Notes under the pieces: generated by a model
What the model was told of the DNA's origin: nothing
Database searches by the model: none
What the model saw: the letters and a program-made list of their open reading frames with translations, nothing else
Assembly (NCBI GenBank): GCA_020002185.1
Contig: CM034534.1
Coordinates: forward strand, 69,665,946-69,729,945
Direction of reading: 5' to 3'
DNA: 64,000 nucleotides
DNA from: Paraescarpia echinospica
Lineage: Eukaryota > Annelida > Polychaeta > Sabellida > Siboglinidae
Made by a program: the position numbers and the translations under genes
In this document: positions 36,301 through 49,592 of the stretch, piece by piece
Layout of the letters: each line of letters opens with the position of its first letter
Numbering within the stretch: position 1 is the first letter of the stretch

Positions 36301-39300
36301 CCCAAGGGTGACCTTAATAGTGACATTCCAATGTATCTCCACCCTTTAATTGATGCAGATCAGTTATTTGCCCCTACCGCTTTGTATTCCTCGGAAGGCA
36401 GGGGAGCTGATGTCCTCTGCGGTGGCAGCACCTGCCGTTGTGAAGGCTGCTAGGAAAAGAAATAAAAAATGAAAGTGTTTTATTTACGTCTAGACTTGCC
36501 TTACCAGGAGATATCTCAAAATCTATGAGAATGTCGAGTTATACAACTTGCCGTCATCCAGGTTCTCAAGTCAATACTGGACACAACCAAAACCATCACA
36601 ATGAAAACAACTACGAATAGGTAATTCTGTCAATGTAACGGAACTAATTTTACATAACCAGAGCAGACATTTATAAGGGTTGCTTGTTGAACACAACAGA
36701 AAGAAAACAAAAACACATGGAAAGGTGTGCATTTCTTCAAAATAATAAAAACCAATTTACAGCTGTAAGTAGAGATCAAACATGAACAATTAATACCAAA
36801 TAAATGCAACCAAAACATACTAGAATGGGTTGTTTTTTCAATACAATCATGTCTAAGTCTCAAGTATAGGATAAAATTCAACATATAGACATAACTATTT
36901 GTAAGACTTACTGGTCTGTTCCTTGGTGGACAGACAGGTGTGGCATTAGTCTGCCCAGGCGGAGGGGGTGGCATACGCCCCAAAGTAGGCTGACGAGGGG
37001 GCAGAGCTGGCTTATCTGAAACAATCACAAACATGCATAGAGAATATTGTTTTCATTGACACAAATGTATGAATATTTGTTTAAAGAAGTTAATTTGTTT
37101 GATTAGAAGATCATCTAACTTTGTTGCGTTGTTATCTTCGTACAGTTGAAAAAAAAATGATATACCATATAGCGAGGGTGAGTGAGGAAAAACTGGGAAC
37201 ATCCAGTGGGCATTAACAATACAGCAACTACTACTAAACTATGTATTAAAAGCACATGTCTCATTCCATTATAGTTGTCCATAACGAAGTTTAAAATACT
37301 TTTGTACATATCATACATGCTAAGCTTGCTTACCAAACAAAAGGCAGTAGCATGGAAACTAAATAATGTATTTTAATACAATAATTATATAATATATAAT
37401 TATGATGTACATGTATTGATAAAGATCTATTATTCTAAGAGGACAACAGTACACAGAATCCCCTTACCTTGAGCACTGGTTTCTGTGGGAAAGGAAAATA
37501 GATTGATGTTAGTGACCATAATTAGAAATGAACACAAAATCAAAAACACAATGATGGACAATAAAGTAGATATATATTGGAAGTCTTGATATTACCAAAT
37601 TTAGACACCCGTTTAAATAACGTACTTCTGCTATTACAAAACAAAAAGCCTATGAAACACCAATGTCACAGTAACACTGATAACTAAAACATTAGTTTCA
37701 GTTTTACTGGGATATGTACATAGTGTAGTAGCAGACATTACATGGCAATGTGTTAATATAAACAATGACAAATTAAAGATAAATAACTCACACGATTTCT
37801 GAATAAACAAAATAGTAACATTTTATCTAGTAAAAATGTAATTTAGAAGATTCAGCATATTCTCCATCCAGACTGTTTTAATCTACATTGGTAGGGCCTA
37901 CTGTTTGTGAGAAAGTATAATTCACAAACCTGGTTCCAAATAATCACCATCGTCACCTGAAGGTCCTACTTCTGCAATGTGATCAACAAAGATGTAGTAT
38001 TAAATTGAGAAAAATTGAAAATATTAAAAGAATTCAGCTTACTTTTCAGCAGTGAATTAAATTTCAACACCCAAGAATGTTAAACGACCTAAAACAAGAA
38101 CTACAACAGAGTCAAATAGTAATTATTTATTATCGGACCATAATAAAGTTACCGAATGAATAGTAACAACACAACAAGTATGTATTTGAAATGTTTTTAT
38201 CAGAATAATTACACATTTTGTGTGCACACTGATCACATGTTGATCTCCCTGGGCTAACATGTTCTTGTCTTACGTTTGTATTGTTTGCTGGAAACAAAAC
38301 TTAATTACTCTAAGTCTGTAATGAACTATTCAAATGTGATCATTTAGATCCATATCAAGATACACATTTAAGAATTCCTCCACACACTGAAGATATCACT
38401 AGCATTCATTGCAAGCTGTGTGTTTCCAGAACAGTATCTAAAACTAAAGAATAACAAATTCAGAACAAAGTCAATGACTGAATAAAATAAGGCCAAGCTC
38501 CGGAGGATGCTTCACTTTGCAAATTACATGTTACTTGTGGTGTACTTACCAACTCTGCAATTGATGTAATCTTCCTACAAAAAGGAAATAAACTGCTATA
38601 AATATATTTGAGCAATATGGCTGCCACCCACAACACATCTCCTGTGAAAGCATTGCGTTAAATCAACATTTGAAGAAAGAAGACAACAAATGGTAGACTG
38701 ACTGATAAGAATAGAGACAGACTGGTGGACAGACAGATCGGTGGACAGACAGAGTGGTGGACAGGCAGACTGGTGGACAGACAGACTGGTGGACAGGCAG
38801 ACTGGTGGACAGACAGACTGGTGGACAGATAGACTGGTGGACAGGCGGACAGTAGGATAATTGTTGCTAAAGTTTGTTTAAAATCTAATTAGCTTCTCTC
38901 AGCATGTACATATAGTTTGCAGATGTTACTAAATTGTTAACTTTCAACTTTCTAAGCCACACAGAGTAACTAGATATTGCTCTATTCACCCTGATATCAG
39001 ATGAGTGCAGACAAAGAAGAGGCATAATAAAAGTTTGTTTGATAAGGATAATTATTCACAAAAAGGAATTTTACCTATTCATATTCCAACTTACCCCATC
39101 ACTGAATTCACCCTCGTCAAATCCCGCATCAACATAGTCGGATTCAGCAACAGGTACTAACAAAAAATAAGTAACATTTTAATTCACACTTTACGTGATT
39201 GTCTAATATATTTATTTACTGATCACTAAGTCAATACAATGATTCAATAAATATTAAGTTATCAGTAAGTTATTATAATGATTCTATAAATATACCTTTA

Positions 39301-39701
39301 TCATGAGTCACTAAAATGATTATATAAATACAAAATTTATTATGATGTCGTCACAATAATAACATGTGCTGAGTGAACTGGGGTAATATGAATGGCACGA
39401 AACTGACCCAAAGAACGGCAACTTAATTTTGAACACAACATTCTCTCCCCTCTAAGAATCAATGTTCTTCAACTATTTCTAGAAACCCTTCTACTTGGGT
39501 CCACTAATTGAGGTTTACAGCGCAAACCTTTATTGGGTAAAACCCTGTCAGATTGTTAAGGTCAAAGGTTGAGCACTCAAAAGGAAATAGTATGCATGAG
39601 TCGCACTTCCTCATCCAGTATCGAGTCTGTCACAGTTGAGGGACAAGGTGTGACATAAGACACTAACCTGCAGGTAGGGGTCTATTTACTCGTCCTGCCA
39701 T
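24316..39701 (-). CDS. SLP-76/BLNK-like SH2 adaptor protein, copy B
   Basis: Same 17-exon model, shifted by 20627 for the first 16 coding exons (39701-39668 through 25335-25183), with the last exon at 24429-24316; also 495 residues and in frame throughout. N-terminal tyrosine sites, proline-rich exons and most SH2 residues are the same as in copy A. The differences I found are all in the SH2 part: residue 406 R to H (KALHQ), then in the last exon C to Y, I to V, A to V and Y to H (QYYVILVG, HPHK). The GC donor behind SH2 exon 1 reads CAG|GCAAGTAT here, a better match to GC-AG introns than copy A. The first exon ends at 41511. It may be the second allele or a second locus. Confidence 0.82.
24860..25157 (-). 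repeat. CCCACCCTCC minisatellite in the last intron (copy B)
   Basis: Same array as 4235-4530, rearranged at its far end. Donor-like GGTAAGTGG and GGTGAGTGG units are retained. Confidence 0.9.
27460..27657 (+). mobile_element. tRNA-derived SINE (copy B)
   Basis: Identical by eye to the SINE at 6833-7030, same A- and B-box-like segments. Confidence 0.75.
28018..30524 (+). mobile_element. Interspersed 2.5 kb repeat with reverse-transcriptase relic (copy B)
   Basis: Counterpart of 7391-9897, with several of the single-base differences between the two large copies. The reverse-transcriptase relic is at 29606-29798 with the same frameshift and YADD box. Confidence 0.6.
31590..32497 (-). repeat. 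14-bp minisatellite (copy B)
   Basis: Unit number and order appear unchanged from copy A, unlike the TGCC and C-terminal arrays. Unchanged length across some 900 bases of tandem repeat argues that the two large copies separated very recently or are one locus. Confidence 0.95.
34238..35155. mobile_element. Non-autonomous Tigger/pogo- or mariner-like element (copy B)
   Basis: Counterpart of 13611-14528 with identical 14-bp inverted termini and TA flanks; internal hairpin arms at 34610-34634 and 34658-34682. Confidence 0.85.
36142..36329. mobile_element. Short MITE-like element, CCTCG-TIR family (duplicate of copy 2)
   Basis: Counterpart of 15515-15702 within the large duplication. Confidence 0.65.
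38707..38852. repeat. 16-bp minisatellite (copy B)
   Basis: Counterpart of 18080-18225. Confidence 0.9.
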
Positions 39702-39936
39702 CGCAACAATTCTGAAATAAAACACAAAATTTAAATTGTTGAAACAGAGATGTTTAAACAGTCGGTCTACTGCTGTATTGTGCATCATTTTAATCCCAGT
39801 CACTACTGAAAATTGTGACTAGAGACAATATTTTGGGTTTATTTGAGGGATGTTAATCACTTAACTCTGGTCGATAGCACTTGGTTCTTTTCTGCCTATA
39901 TCTATGTGGATAATGTCTGTCTGTCTATGCATCTGA

Positions 39937-40609
<673 letters not shown>

Positions 40610-41117
40610 ATTCTATAGTCCAATTTAACAAGTGATAGCCCACAAACCAAGACAGCTAGGAGTGAGAACTGTCAGACCCAGAGTAACACTTGTATATTGT
40701 GACAGATCACTCATGCAAGCTAATGTATGTTACCCTTTGCTGTGGTGCTCACCATATAACCAGAATAAAATGCATGGGTCTTAACTCTTTCAGTCAGTTA
40801 ATAAATTATGTACTGTTGGTGACTTGTCTAGCTCCAGTCATGTATGAAGCTGGTAATGTATACAACCTTTCAAGTGAAAGGTCTGTCAGTTGGATATGTC
40901 TGTGCATGTGTCTGTGTTTGGGAAGTAAAAGAGGCAATAAACCTGTAAACTATCCTGAATTTTATTGTCTCATGGAGCTGGTGTTCTGTGTCAGAAAGCC
41001 CACTGACACAAACACATAACTACATTTGTTAGCCCGGGACACATGTGCATCTGGTGTACCCTAGTATAACTTATACGTTATTTTGACCGTACAATTAATG
41101 TTGATTAATAATGAGTG

Positions 41118-41162
<45 letters not shown>

Positions 41163-41329
41163 GCGTGTCACATTGTGTGTAATAGCATAGATGCATATAA
41201 GTGCCCAAATCAAATCAAATTGTAAACTTTAAAAGGCACCATTCCAACAATCATTGTTCATGGCACCGTACAAAATATTTTAGAAAACGTGATTTTATTG
41301 TGTAATTATAACTGCCTGTGTATTCACTC

Positions 41330-41338
41330 ACACGCACG

Positions 41339-41380
<42 letters not shown>
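41330..41380. repeat. (CA)n microsatellite, expanded
   Basis: Same site as 20568-20593 but 22 bases longer. It is in intron 1 close to the first exon of copy B. Confidence 0.95.
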
Positions 41381-41381
<1 letters not shown>

Positions 41382-41510
41382 GAACATATAAACACACACT
41401 GACACAGTAGTACACAAAACAAAGCATAAGATGGCAGACACTAATACACAAACATAGGTGCCTAATTACAGGACATGTCCACCACAACCAGCTGCAGCAA
41501 CAGAACATAC

Positions 41511-41937
41511 CTGAACAAATCCACGCAAACGATGTATATCCACGGAAACACGTATCAACTGTGCTTATCCTATTGCAGAGATCAGCAGTATTCCAGGTTG
41601 CTTTTAGTGAGAAACTACAATCGCAGTATTAATGACATATCAGTGGGCTACTCCAACAGGACACTGACAACAAGTTGCCTATACAGCACGACTATACACT
41701 CTGAGGCATTCCGTTGACAGAGAAAATCGTCCAATCAGGTACCGGCACAAGGGGACAGTCCCTTCGCGTTGTGCCAGCACCAAGGCACACAGGTCACTGT
41801 GCTGTGACACACACAACTCAGCCAGCCAATCACTGCAGGAGAGATAGCAAGGGAAACCAGGCAATTGTGCAGGCCCGGGGCATGACAAATGTGATTGGCT
41901 GCTGGTGGTCCGGTAAGTTGAGGCGGGATTTCCCATA
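41511..41937 (-). promoter_or_regulatory. Non-coding first exon and putative promoter of adaptor gene B
   Basis: Counterpart of 20724-21150. Donor CAG|GTATGT at 41511 and the three CCAAT-type boxes are unchanged. Confidence 0.65.
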
Positions 41938-42346
41938 ACCACGGTATTCCTGCTAGGCTTATTATGCCGAGTTGTCACTTGTTTGTCACCTAGTTTAAGA
42001 TGACATGCTAAATGACAATGAATTATGGCATTTGTTCCAATTTCATGACACTGTGTACCGTTTATTATCTAAAATAAATCTATGTAAATATATATTTAAA
42101 GACATGCATACATCATGCAACATATTCATATCTTGCTGATGATTACAATGATGTAGGGATTTTTTATTCAGATGCGGATATTTTAGTTATACATGTTAGA
42201 AGTTGTTCAATATCAAGTTGAGGGGCCCTGGTGGATGGTTGTGAGCATGCACTGTAAAGGTGGACTGAACCCCGTCTAAAATTACTTAACACAGACAGTG
42301 CTTACAAAAGGTTGGCAACAAAACAACCAACTGCACCACGCCTTCA

Positions 42347-43112
42347 CATTCTTCAAAAAACTTCAACTGCATCTACCCTTCACATTCACCAAAATCCTCC
42401 AACTGCACCCTTCACATTCACCAAAAACCTCCAACTGCACCCTTTCACATTCACCAAAAACCTCCAACTGCATTCCTTCACATTCACCAAAAACCTCCAA
42501 CTGCATTCCTTCACATTCACCAAAAACCTCCAACTGCATTCCTTCACATTCACAAAAAAACCTCCAACTGCACCCTTCACATTCACCAAAAACCTCCAAC
42601 TGCATCCATTCACATTCACCAAAAACCTCCAACTGCACCCCTTCATATTCTCCAAAAACCTCCAACTGCATTCCTTCACATTCACCAAAAACCTCCAACT
42701 GTATTCCTTTACATTCACAAAAAACCTCCAACTGCACCCTTCATATTCACCCAAAACTCCAATTGCACCCCTTCACATTCACCAAAAACCTCCAACTGCA
42801 TTCCTTCAAATTCACCAAAAACCTCCAACTGCATTCCTTCACATTCACCAAAAACTTCCAACTGCATTCCTTCACATTCACCCAAAACTCCAACTACACC
42901 CTTCACATTCACCCAAAACCTCCAACTGCACCCCTTTACATTCATCCAAAACCTCCAACTGCACCTACCCTTCACACTCACCAAAAAACAACAACTGCAC
43001 CTACCCTTCACGTTCACCAAAAAAACCCAACTGCATTCCTTCACATTCACCAAAAACCTCCAACTGCATTCCTTCACATTCACCAAAAGCCTCCAACTGC
43101 ACCTGTTACATT
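42347..43112. repeat. 33-bp minisatellite (copy B)
   Basis: Counterpart of 21560-22325 with a handful of single-base differences and the same unit number by eye. Confidence 0.95.
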
Positions 43113-43347
43113 CACCCAATGAAGATGAATGGCTCAAAATTAGACATTTTGTCATCAACCAACAATATCACTGTAAAGCAAAAGTCAGGTCTCGCGTGTA
43201 CTTTTAGGTGGTTGACAAATTACCAGTATTTCAACTTCTAACCGAGTCTTGCAAAAGTTAACATCACATAACCTTTTCACTTTCAGACGTATCACAACGT
43301 CTAACACAGCAGTTTTTATCACAATAAAAAATCAAACATTCCTAAAA

Positions 43348-43823
43348 TATTGGAGGACTAAAATCATCTCCAACCCCCTCCCAAATATTTTGGGAGTTCA
43401 GCCCTCTGAAACCCCTCTAGTTCTGATGCCTGTACATGTTACTTTAGTCAGACTATAGACATTATAGTAATTGACTTCGCCAGTCGCGACTGCGTCATCC
43501 GTGAGAACAGCGCAAATACCCACCCCAATTTGAAGACGGATAACCGACTTCTGGGAATCCCAATATATAATGACCCGTTCGCCCATTAGCACGAGCAGCT
43601 GGGCGGTATTGTGTATTCGAATAATTGCTTCTACTTCATAAACATTGCATGTGACACGAGCCACATTTGGTTTAAATTAGTTTTATTAGGACCAACTGAC
43701 CTAGCTACCACCAACCATGCACTGATCTAGTGAGCGATTTCATAGTTTAGCAAAGCGATCAGACAAGGGGTACTGCTGGATGGCACTGACGTAATCAGCA
43801 GCAGCGACCCTTGGCACGCGAGG
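43348..43823. other. Start of sequence present only in the right-hand contig
   Basis: No exon or RNA gene recognised. It precedes the THAP start codon of the decayed transposon and may contain its 5' end; I could not identify a terminal inverted repeat. Confidence 0.4.
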
Positions 43824-44927
43824 ATGCCGTGCTGTTCTGCTTGGGGATGCTCTAATCGTAGCGAAACTGGTATACGATTATTCGGGAGATCAAGGATTAT
43901 ATTTTTAATGCTGCGACTTTTAGCATACAGGGAAATTGACGGGTTTAACTACCTGTCTAAGGCTAAGCGTGCCAGTCATACTCAAATATCACTCATGTTG
44001 TTAATGTCGGTGTTTACAAGTTCCATTTAAAATTTAACTATTCAGCGTTTATTTAAAACTAAAAGTTTACTGTAATCTAGTCAGTCAATCTGTACGGATA
44101 CGTTGATTGACCTGAAACAGAGAGATAGCTAAAATGCTTAAATACCCTGATCCCATATGATCGTATTATTATAACTATAATTATGACTTGAATAGGCTAT
44201 GGCTATGCCTATGCTTTTGCAGGTTATGGCCATTTTTTTATGATTATATAAGTATGCAATTTTAACAACATTTTGAAGAAAGTATTGCATAGGAGATACA
44301 CTTGCAGATTAATTAACTATTATGTAATCGATTGATCAATTTAAGTGATTTACTAAAAGTAGATGAGTTATTTTGAATGAGATATTTATGATGATTGACC
44401 ACCACTGCAAATAATTGCTATACATCATACTGCATGTTTAGAAACATCTGTTTGGCAAAGTGCAATGCAGTAAATGTGTAAACTTCAAAATACTTTCCTG
44501 GCATGATTATTACAAAAATCACATACATTTATTTAATTTCAGGCTCAATTTGAAACACATCGTGTTGATGAAAAACGCAAACTGAAGCCATCTTCAGTCA
44601 TCAACCAGCACCAAAGAGGCGCAAACTTCCCAGATATCATCCTGCTGCTGCTGCCACCCAATCTCCCTGTCTGTCTTCGTGAGATCATCCATATTATGCA
44701 GGTCCTCAGACAACTCCGACAAAGGTGGATGACGAAAATGAAAGTAAGTGGTTGCTGAGAATACATTGACAGTTGTGCCAATGAGTCCTGTCCGTGCTTG
44801 TCACAAAAAAGTTACAAAAGGGCATTGCTGAAAAATCGAATTCTCCATTATGATATGTTATGAAACCATAAGTTTAATAGTAATCCAATGTGTATTTTTG
44901 CACCACCGAAACGTTTGCCATTCATAT

Positions 44928-45025
44928 TACACACACGCACACGTACACGCACTTGCACACGCACACGCACTCGCACACGCACTCGCACTCGCACTCGAAG
45001 ACGCACACGCACTCGCACTCATACA
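44928..45025. repeat. CACACG/CGCACT microsatellite
   Basis: CAC/GCA simple sequence lying in the second intron of the decayed transposase. Confidence 0.9.
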
Positions 45026-45838
45026 TAAAGCTTCAATTTCTTCTGAGCTATACCAAACAACTTCCATTATTCGTCGAAATAATTGACCTAAATAAAAATG
45101 TTAAGGAGCACAACAACAAAGACTACAGTATTTTGTTCCTACCGTGCATAGTCAAAAGCCATTTCTCAAACATTACTTGGAATACAGACTACTGATTCAT
45201 TAGTTGTGGGATATACTAATTTGTTAACAATTCTATCATGTGATGCAGACTTAAGTGTATTCAGATCATGTTTCAATAAGTACCTCTTTCAGAGATAATT
45301 AACAATCACTACTGGTATTGCATAACATTTTATTATATTGTAGGTGACACAAGTAGCGCTACTAGTGACAGTCCCTGATGACATATCGCCACCACCTGAA
45401 AGAGCTGAAAGAAGCCATGAGCTGAAAGAAGCACAAAGGAAACTGCGCGCCATGCAGATAAGGATGACATTGTTTCAAAAACAAATGAAGCGTGGATTCC
45501 TTCCATAAATGATTTACTGATGACCAGCTACGTGCACTAGGTAGAAAAAGCATGCGAGGTAACAAATGGAGTGCTAATACTGTAAAGGAAGCCTTACAGT
45601 TGCGTTTTGCATGTGGGTCAACTGGATATAAACAGTTGTGAGTGCAACAGTTTCCCCTGCACGCTACGGAGAAAAATGCAGGGTGTTGTGTTTGAACCAG
45701 GTGTTCGAGATTAGGTGTTTAATTTATTACAGTTGAAAGTACAACAATGGAAATCGCAAGAATGCGAGTGTTGTTTGACCTTAGATGAAGTGGCAATTAC
45801 ATCCAGTGTCGAATTTGATCAACGTTGTGGTAAATCAC

Positions 45839-46901
45839 CAGTGCTGGTACAAGTACTCCAATAAAGTAACTAAATAAAAGTAAAAGTAACTCCCAAAAAA
45901 ATACTTAAGTAAAAGTAAAAGGATCCCCCAAGAAAGTACTTAAGTAAAAGTAAAAAAGTGCTTGTATCGAAAAGTACTTAAGTAAAAAAGTCCAAAAAAT
46001 ATCCAGCTGTCAGATTATTCCAGTATGTGTACATTATCCAAAATGGACACATGTCAAGCACATTTTGTTTATGTAAATACTGATACCACTCATCAATCTG
46101 CCTGTCTTGCGCTATCCTCCGCCAGATGCCACTACTACGTAATAATAATAATAAACATTATTTACTCATGATAATCAACAGATCAAAAATAAATGCAATA
46201 TTATACAACAGGAGAGAAAAATGCAAATTAATTAAACTGCATTACAACCGTTAACAGACCCGTGTGGCATATCATACTTTGTGCATTTCCTTTTCAATGA
46301 GCCAGAGTAGTTTTCAACAAACAGTCTTTGCCACTGTCACCTCACTCTGTCTGATTGACTCAAGACAAGCATCAGGATGTTTTTCACACTTCCTTGAGTC
46401 ATAAGGTCAGCAGTGTGCAGGTAGCCACTAACTAAAGTTGGTATTACAAGATGAAGTGCTGGTCAAACGGTACCCAGCAATTAATCAGTGGATGAATGAG
46501 AAGCCAACGAGGCCTGTCCCATTAGCCTTGTGTAAAAAGGGGTTTTGGTTGAGGACTAAGCTTCAAAGGACCATTGAATCCACTTGGGGAGGCTGCAATC
46601 ACACTGTTCCAATATCACCTGCTTGTAAACAGGGCTAGCACAAAAGAGGCCATGATTCCTCCAAAGTGTAGTCAGTTAAGGATTACCAATGCAAACAAAA
46701 GCCTGGTGAAGCTGCTTCATCCCTGGAATTATAACATAAAAAGTAACTAAAATATGGAAGTAGAAAGTAAAAAAGTACAGATAAATGTACTTCATTACAA
46801 GTAAAAAGTAATCTCTAAAATGTACTTCGTTACAAGTATATTAAAAAGATGTACTTAAGTACAGTAACAAAGTAAATGTACTTCGTTACATACCAGCACT
46901 G
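45839..46901. mobile_element. hAT-like non-autonomous element inside the transposase
   Basis: Perfect 11-bp inverted termini CAGTGCTGGTA and TACCAGCACTG. The flanking octamers TAAATCAC and TAAACTAG match at 5 of 8 positions, as expected of an old 8-bp target duplication. Subterminal regions are dense in acttaagtaaaagtaaaa-type motifs on the left and their complement on the right, typical of hAT derivatives. Excising it rejoins the transposase reading frame as CGKLDDITLPGHTGN. No transposase of its own is visible. Confidence 0.82.
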
Positions 46902-47590
46902 TAAACTAGATGACATTACCCTGCCAGGCCATACCGGCAATGCTACTCATGGTCTCGTTGTTATGCTAGGTGGTGTAACAACTCGGTGGAAACAAATTGT
47001 TGGCTATCATTATACTGGGAACTCTATCAATGGGACTGCCCTTAAAGCTATGGCCATAGATATAATCAAGCATGCAGCAGCTATAGGATTACATGTAGTT
47101 GCTGTGACTAGTGACATGGGTTCTGCAAACAGAAGCATGTGGAAGAGTGTTGGTGTTATATGCGGTAAACATAGTCGCACAGTTAATAAGGTACAACATC
47201 CGTGTGATCCATCCAGGGAGTTGTTCTTTATTGCTGATGTCCCGCATGTCATCAACAACTTGAAAGTAGCCCTTGTCAGTGGTCAGACTATCACTCTTCC
47301 TGACTATGTTGTTGAAAGCAACAACTTGTGTAGCTCAGAGGTGAGCATTGCTCCAGTTAAGGCTTTAGCACAAAGTCAGGAAGATCAGCAGCGAAAAATT
47401 GCCCCAAAACTAACAAGTGCTGCTCTCAACCCTTCCCACTTTGATAAAATGAAAGTGTCGCACGCCCTTAATATATTTAGTAAATCGGTGTCAGAAAGAA
47501 TTAGTTTTCTAGCAAAATGTAACTGCCTGGTTCATCGAACTGGTCAATAAATGGTTCGACCTTATGTGCAGTCGACACCCTGCAAGGGCT

Positions 47591-47824
47591 CTCAGTAATA
47601 ATCCCTCAGAGCATGCCAGTGCTATATCATTTTTCAAATCTGTCATCCAAGTTTTCACTGGAATACAAATTGGTAATAAGTGGAAATCTGTTCAAACAGG
47701 TGTTATTCTCAGTAATAATCCCTCAGAGCATGCCAGTGCTATATCATTTTTCAAATCTGTCATCCAAGTTTTCACTGGAATACAAATTGGTAATAAGTGG
47801 AAATCTGTTCAAACAGGTGTTATT
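47591..47824 (+). repeat. 117-bp in-frame tandem duplication in the transposase
   Basis: Two identical 117-base units (second starts at 47708) each encode 39 residues beginning LSNNPSEHASAISFFKS. The length is a multiple of three and there are no differences between units, so it arose recently and did not itself shift the frame. Confidence 0.95.
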
Positions 47825-48504
47825 CTATCAATATAGTGTATCATAGACATTCAGAATGAGTTACTTGACAAGGGCCACAGTTATCTGTTAACAGCTAGAT
47901 TTACCTAAGATTGATTAGAAAATCTGTTCAGCTGTGTACGCCTGAATTCAAATACACATTGAAAATATTTACTACCGGAAATTATGAGAATGAGGAAGGA
48001 GAGTTTGTGGCAGACTTTCTTGATCAGCAGCAGGTCTCACCTAAGCTAGCAGAGTCAGACTTACAGTTACAGCCAATGATCTTTTCTGAAGCGAAATCTG
48101 TGAATGAACTTGGTAGTGCAGAAGAGAACAGCTTGTACTACCTAGCTGGATACTGTGTATCAAAGATTCAGAAGCATGACAAAGTTTGTGACAATTGCAC
48201 CTCCAGTGTTACTAGTTCATCTGTTATATCTCTTGATGCTGCCAAACTAACTCAGTTTAAAGAATATAAGGATGGCAGCCTTACCCATCCAACAAAACAA
48301 ACATTTCAGGACTTGTTGGCATGTGAAATGGTGTTTCGTCAACAGGATAAAAACATCTTATGTCACAAAGAAATGCTAAGGCATTCTTGGTGAATGTTTT
48401 TGAATTAGCAACTACGGAAGTCCAACTCCCACTTTGTCTTACTATCAAACATAAGCTGATTGGGTGATATACTGTTGTTTGGCTGCATATGACGTTACGA
48501 CTTA

Positions 48505-49345
48505 CAAGAAATAATGGAAATTTCAGTGCATAAATCTGGTAGTGAACTTGGCAGTAAGAGTATGGCAATGAGACAGATGGTGAAACATATTAAATAGAAA
48601 TGTGAATATGTGACACATTGCATCTATTTGCACTGTAAGGTTCATTTGTAGTTTATGTACCAGTAGTTGTTGGCACCATGCTAAATGCCAACATTTCACC
48701 TTGTTAAATGTTTTAACTTTGTAAGTCAGTTACATGTGAAGTTATGCATGGTTGAATTGACTGAGAGGTCAGGTATAATGTTGCAGTCAAGTTTCTGGAA
48801 TCTTCAGGGTACTAAATTACCCATGGTATGCATTGTATTTTCCAAGATGTTACAACTTGCAAGGAAGAATGCAATTTCACTGCAAAAATCTGGTAGTGAA
48901 CTTGGCAGTAAGAGTATGGCAGTGAGACATATGGCAAAGCATTAAATATAAATGTGACATGTTGCATCTGTTTGCATTGCAAGATTCATTTTGTCATTAT
49001 GCCATTGTGGGCATAATGCTAAATGCCAACATGTTACCTTGTCAAAAGGGTTACTTTGTAAGTCAATTACATGTGAAGTTATGAGTGGTTGAATTGACTG
49101 AGAGGTCAGGTTTAACATTGCAATCAAGTCTCTGAAATATTCAGGGTACTATATTACCTGTTGTACGCATTGTATTCTCCAAGATGTTAAGAATTGCAAA
49201 AATGCTAATACACTGCATAAATCTGGTAATGAACTTGGCAGTAAGATTTGTAAGATTCATGTTGGCATTATGGAGTTCAGACACATTGCTAAATGCCAAC
49301 AGTTCACCTTGTTAAAACTTTGTAAGTAAGTCAATTACATGTGTA
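48505..49345 (+). repeat. Tandem repeat of about 360 bp covering the transposase C terminus
   Basis: Two full units and a partial third. Unit 1 encodes KSGSELGSKSMAMRQMVKH and soon stops; unit 2 repeats KSGSELGSKSMAVRHMAKH-stop; unit 3 keeps only the start. Shared downstream blocks are tgctaaatgccaaca, caattacatgtgaagttatg and gaattgactgagaggtcagg. Units differ by roughly 10-20 percent, so the duplication is old. Confidence 0.85.
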
Positions 49346-49414
49346 GATGTGTATGTGCAGCGTTGAACATAAAGGTATTCAATTTTGCCAATATATGTTA
49401 AATATGTACATACT

Positions 49415-49592
49415 ACAGTGCATTCTGGATACGTCGAACTTCCAGGGACCCGTGGCAATATTTCTAGTTATCAGAAACTCCACTAATCAAGACTTATGTT
49501 TTATTGCCTTATATGACTGGGACTGAAGAGAAAGATCAACATAAGCCGAAGTCAACTAAATGACAGTTCAAGTTATCTGAAGTGCACTGTAT
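49415..49592. mobile_element. Short TA-flanked MITE
   Basis: The left end is TACAGTGCATTCTGGATA and the right end, reversed, TACAGTGCACTTCAGATA: imperfect inverted repeats starting CAGTGCA beside TA. Internal ctagttatcagaaactc and agttatctgaagtgcac are partly symmetric. A pogo/Tigger-type derivative is likely. Confidence 0.7.

Larger units (their letters stand above)
43824..48597 (+). pseudogene. Decayed THAP/P-element-type (THAP9-like) transposase
   Basis: A THAP zinc-finger start MPCCSAWGCSNR opens at 43824. A second exon (44543-44744, acceptor TTTCAG, donor GTAAGT) ends the THAP domain with FETHRVDEKRKLKPSSV. A third, from 45344, carries the DNA-binding part (RALGRKSMRGNKWSANTVK, LQLRFACGSTGY). 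The RNase H-like core follows: LDEVAITSSVEFDQRCG (first Asp), VAVTSDMGSANRSMW (second Asp), FFIADVPHVINNLK, FIELVNKWFDLMCSRH, LDKGHSYLLTARFT, and LENLFS with the likely catalytic Glu. The C-terminal block is LYYLAGYCVSKIQKHDKVC. Frameshifts near 47520 and 47860-47930, stops near 45500-45720, a 117-bp duplication and a 1.06 kb insertion break it. Kolobok elements also carry THAP domains, but the core matches the P/THAP9 layout better. Confidence 0.85.

Noticed and set aside
43398..43664. 88-codon minus-strand open frame that could be an upstream adaptor exon
   Set aside because: No SAM or other domain, no phase-compatible donor to the ATG exon, and the first-exon model with an in-frame stop already explains the 5' end.
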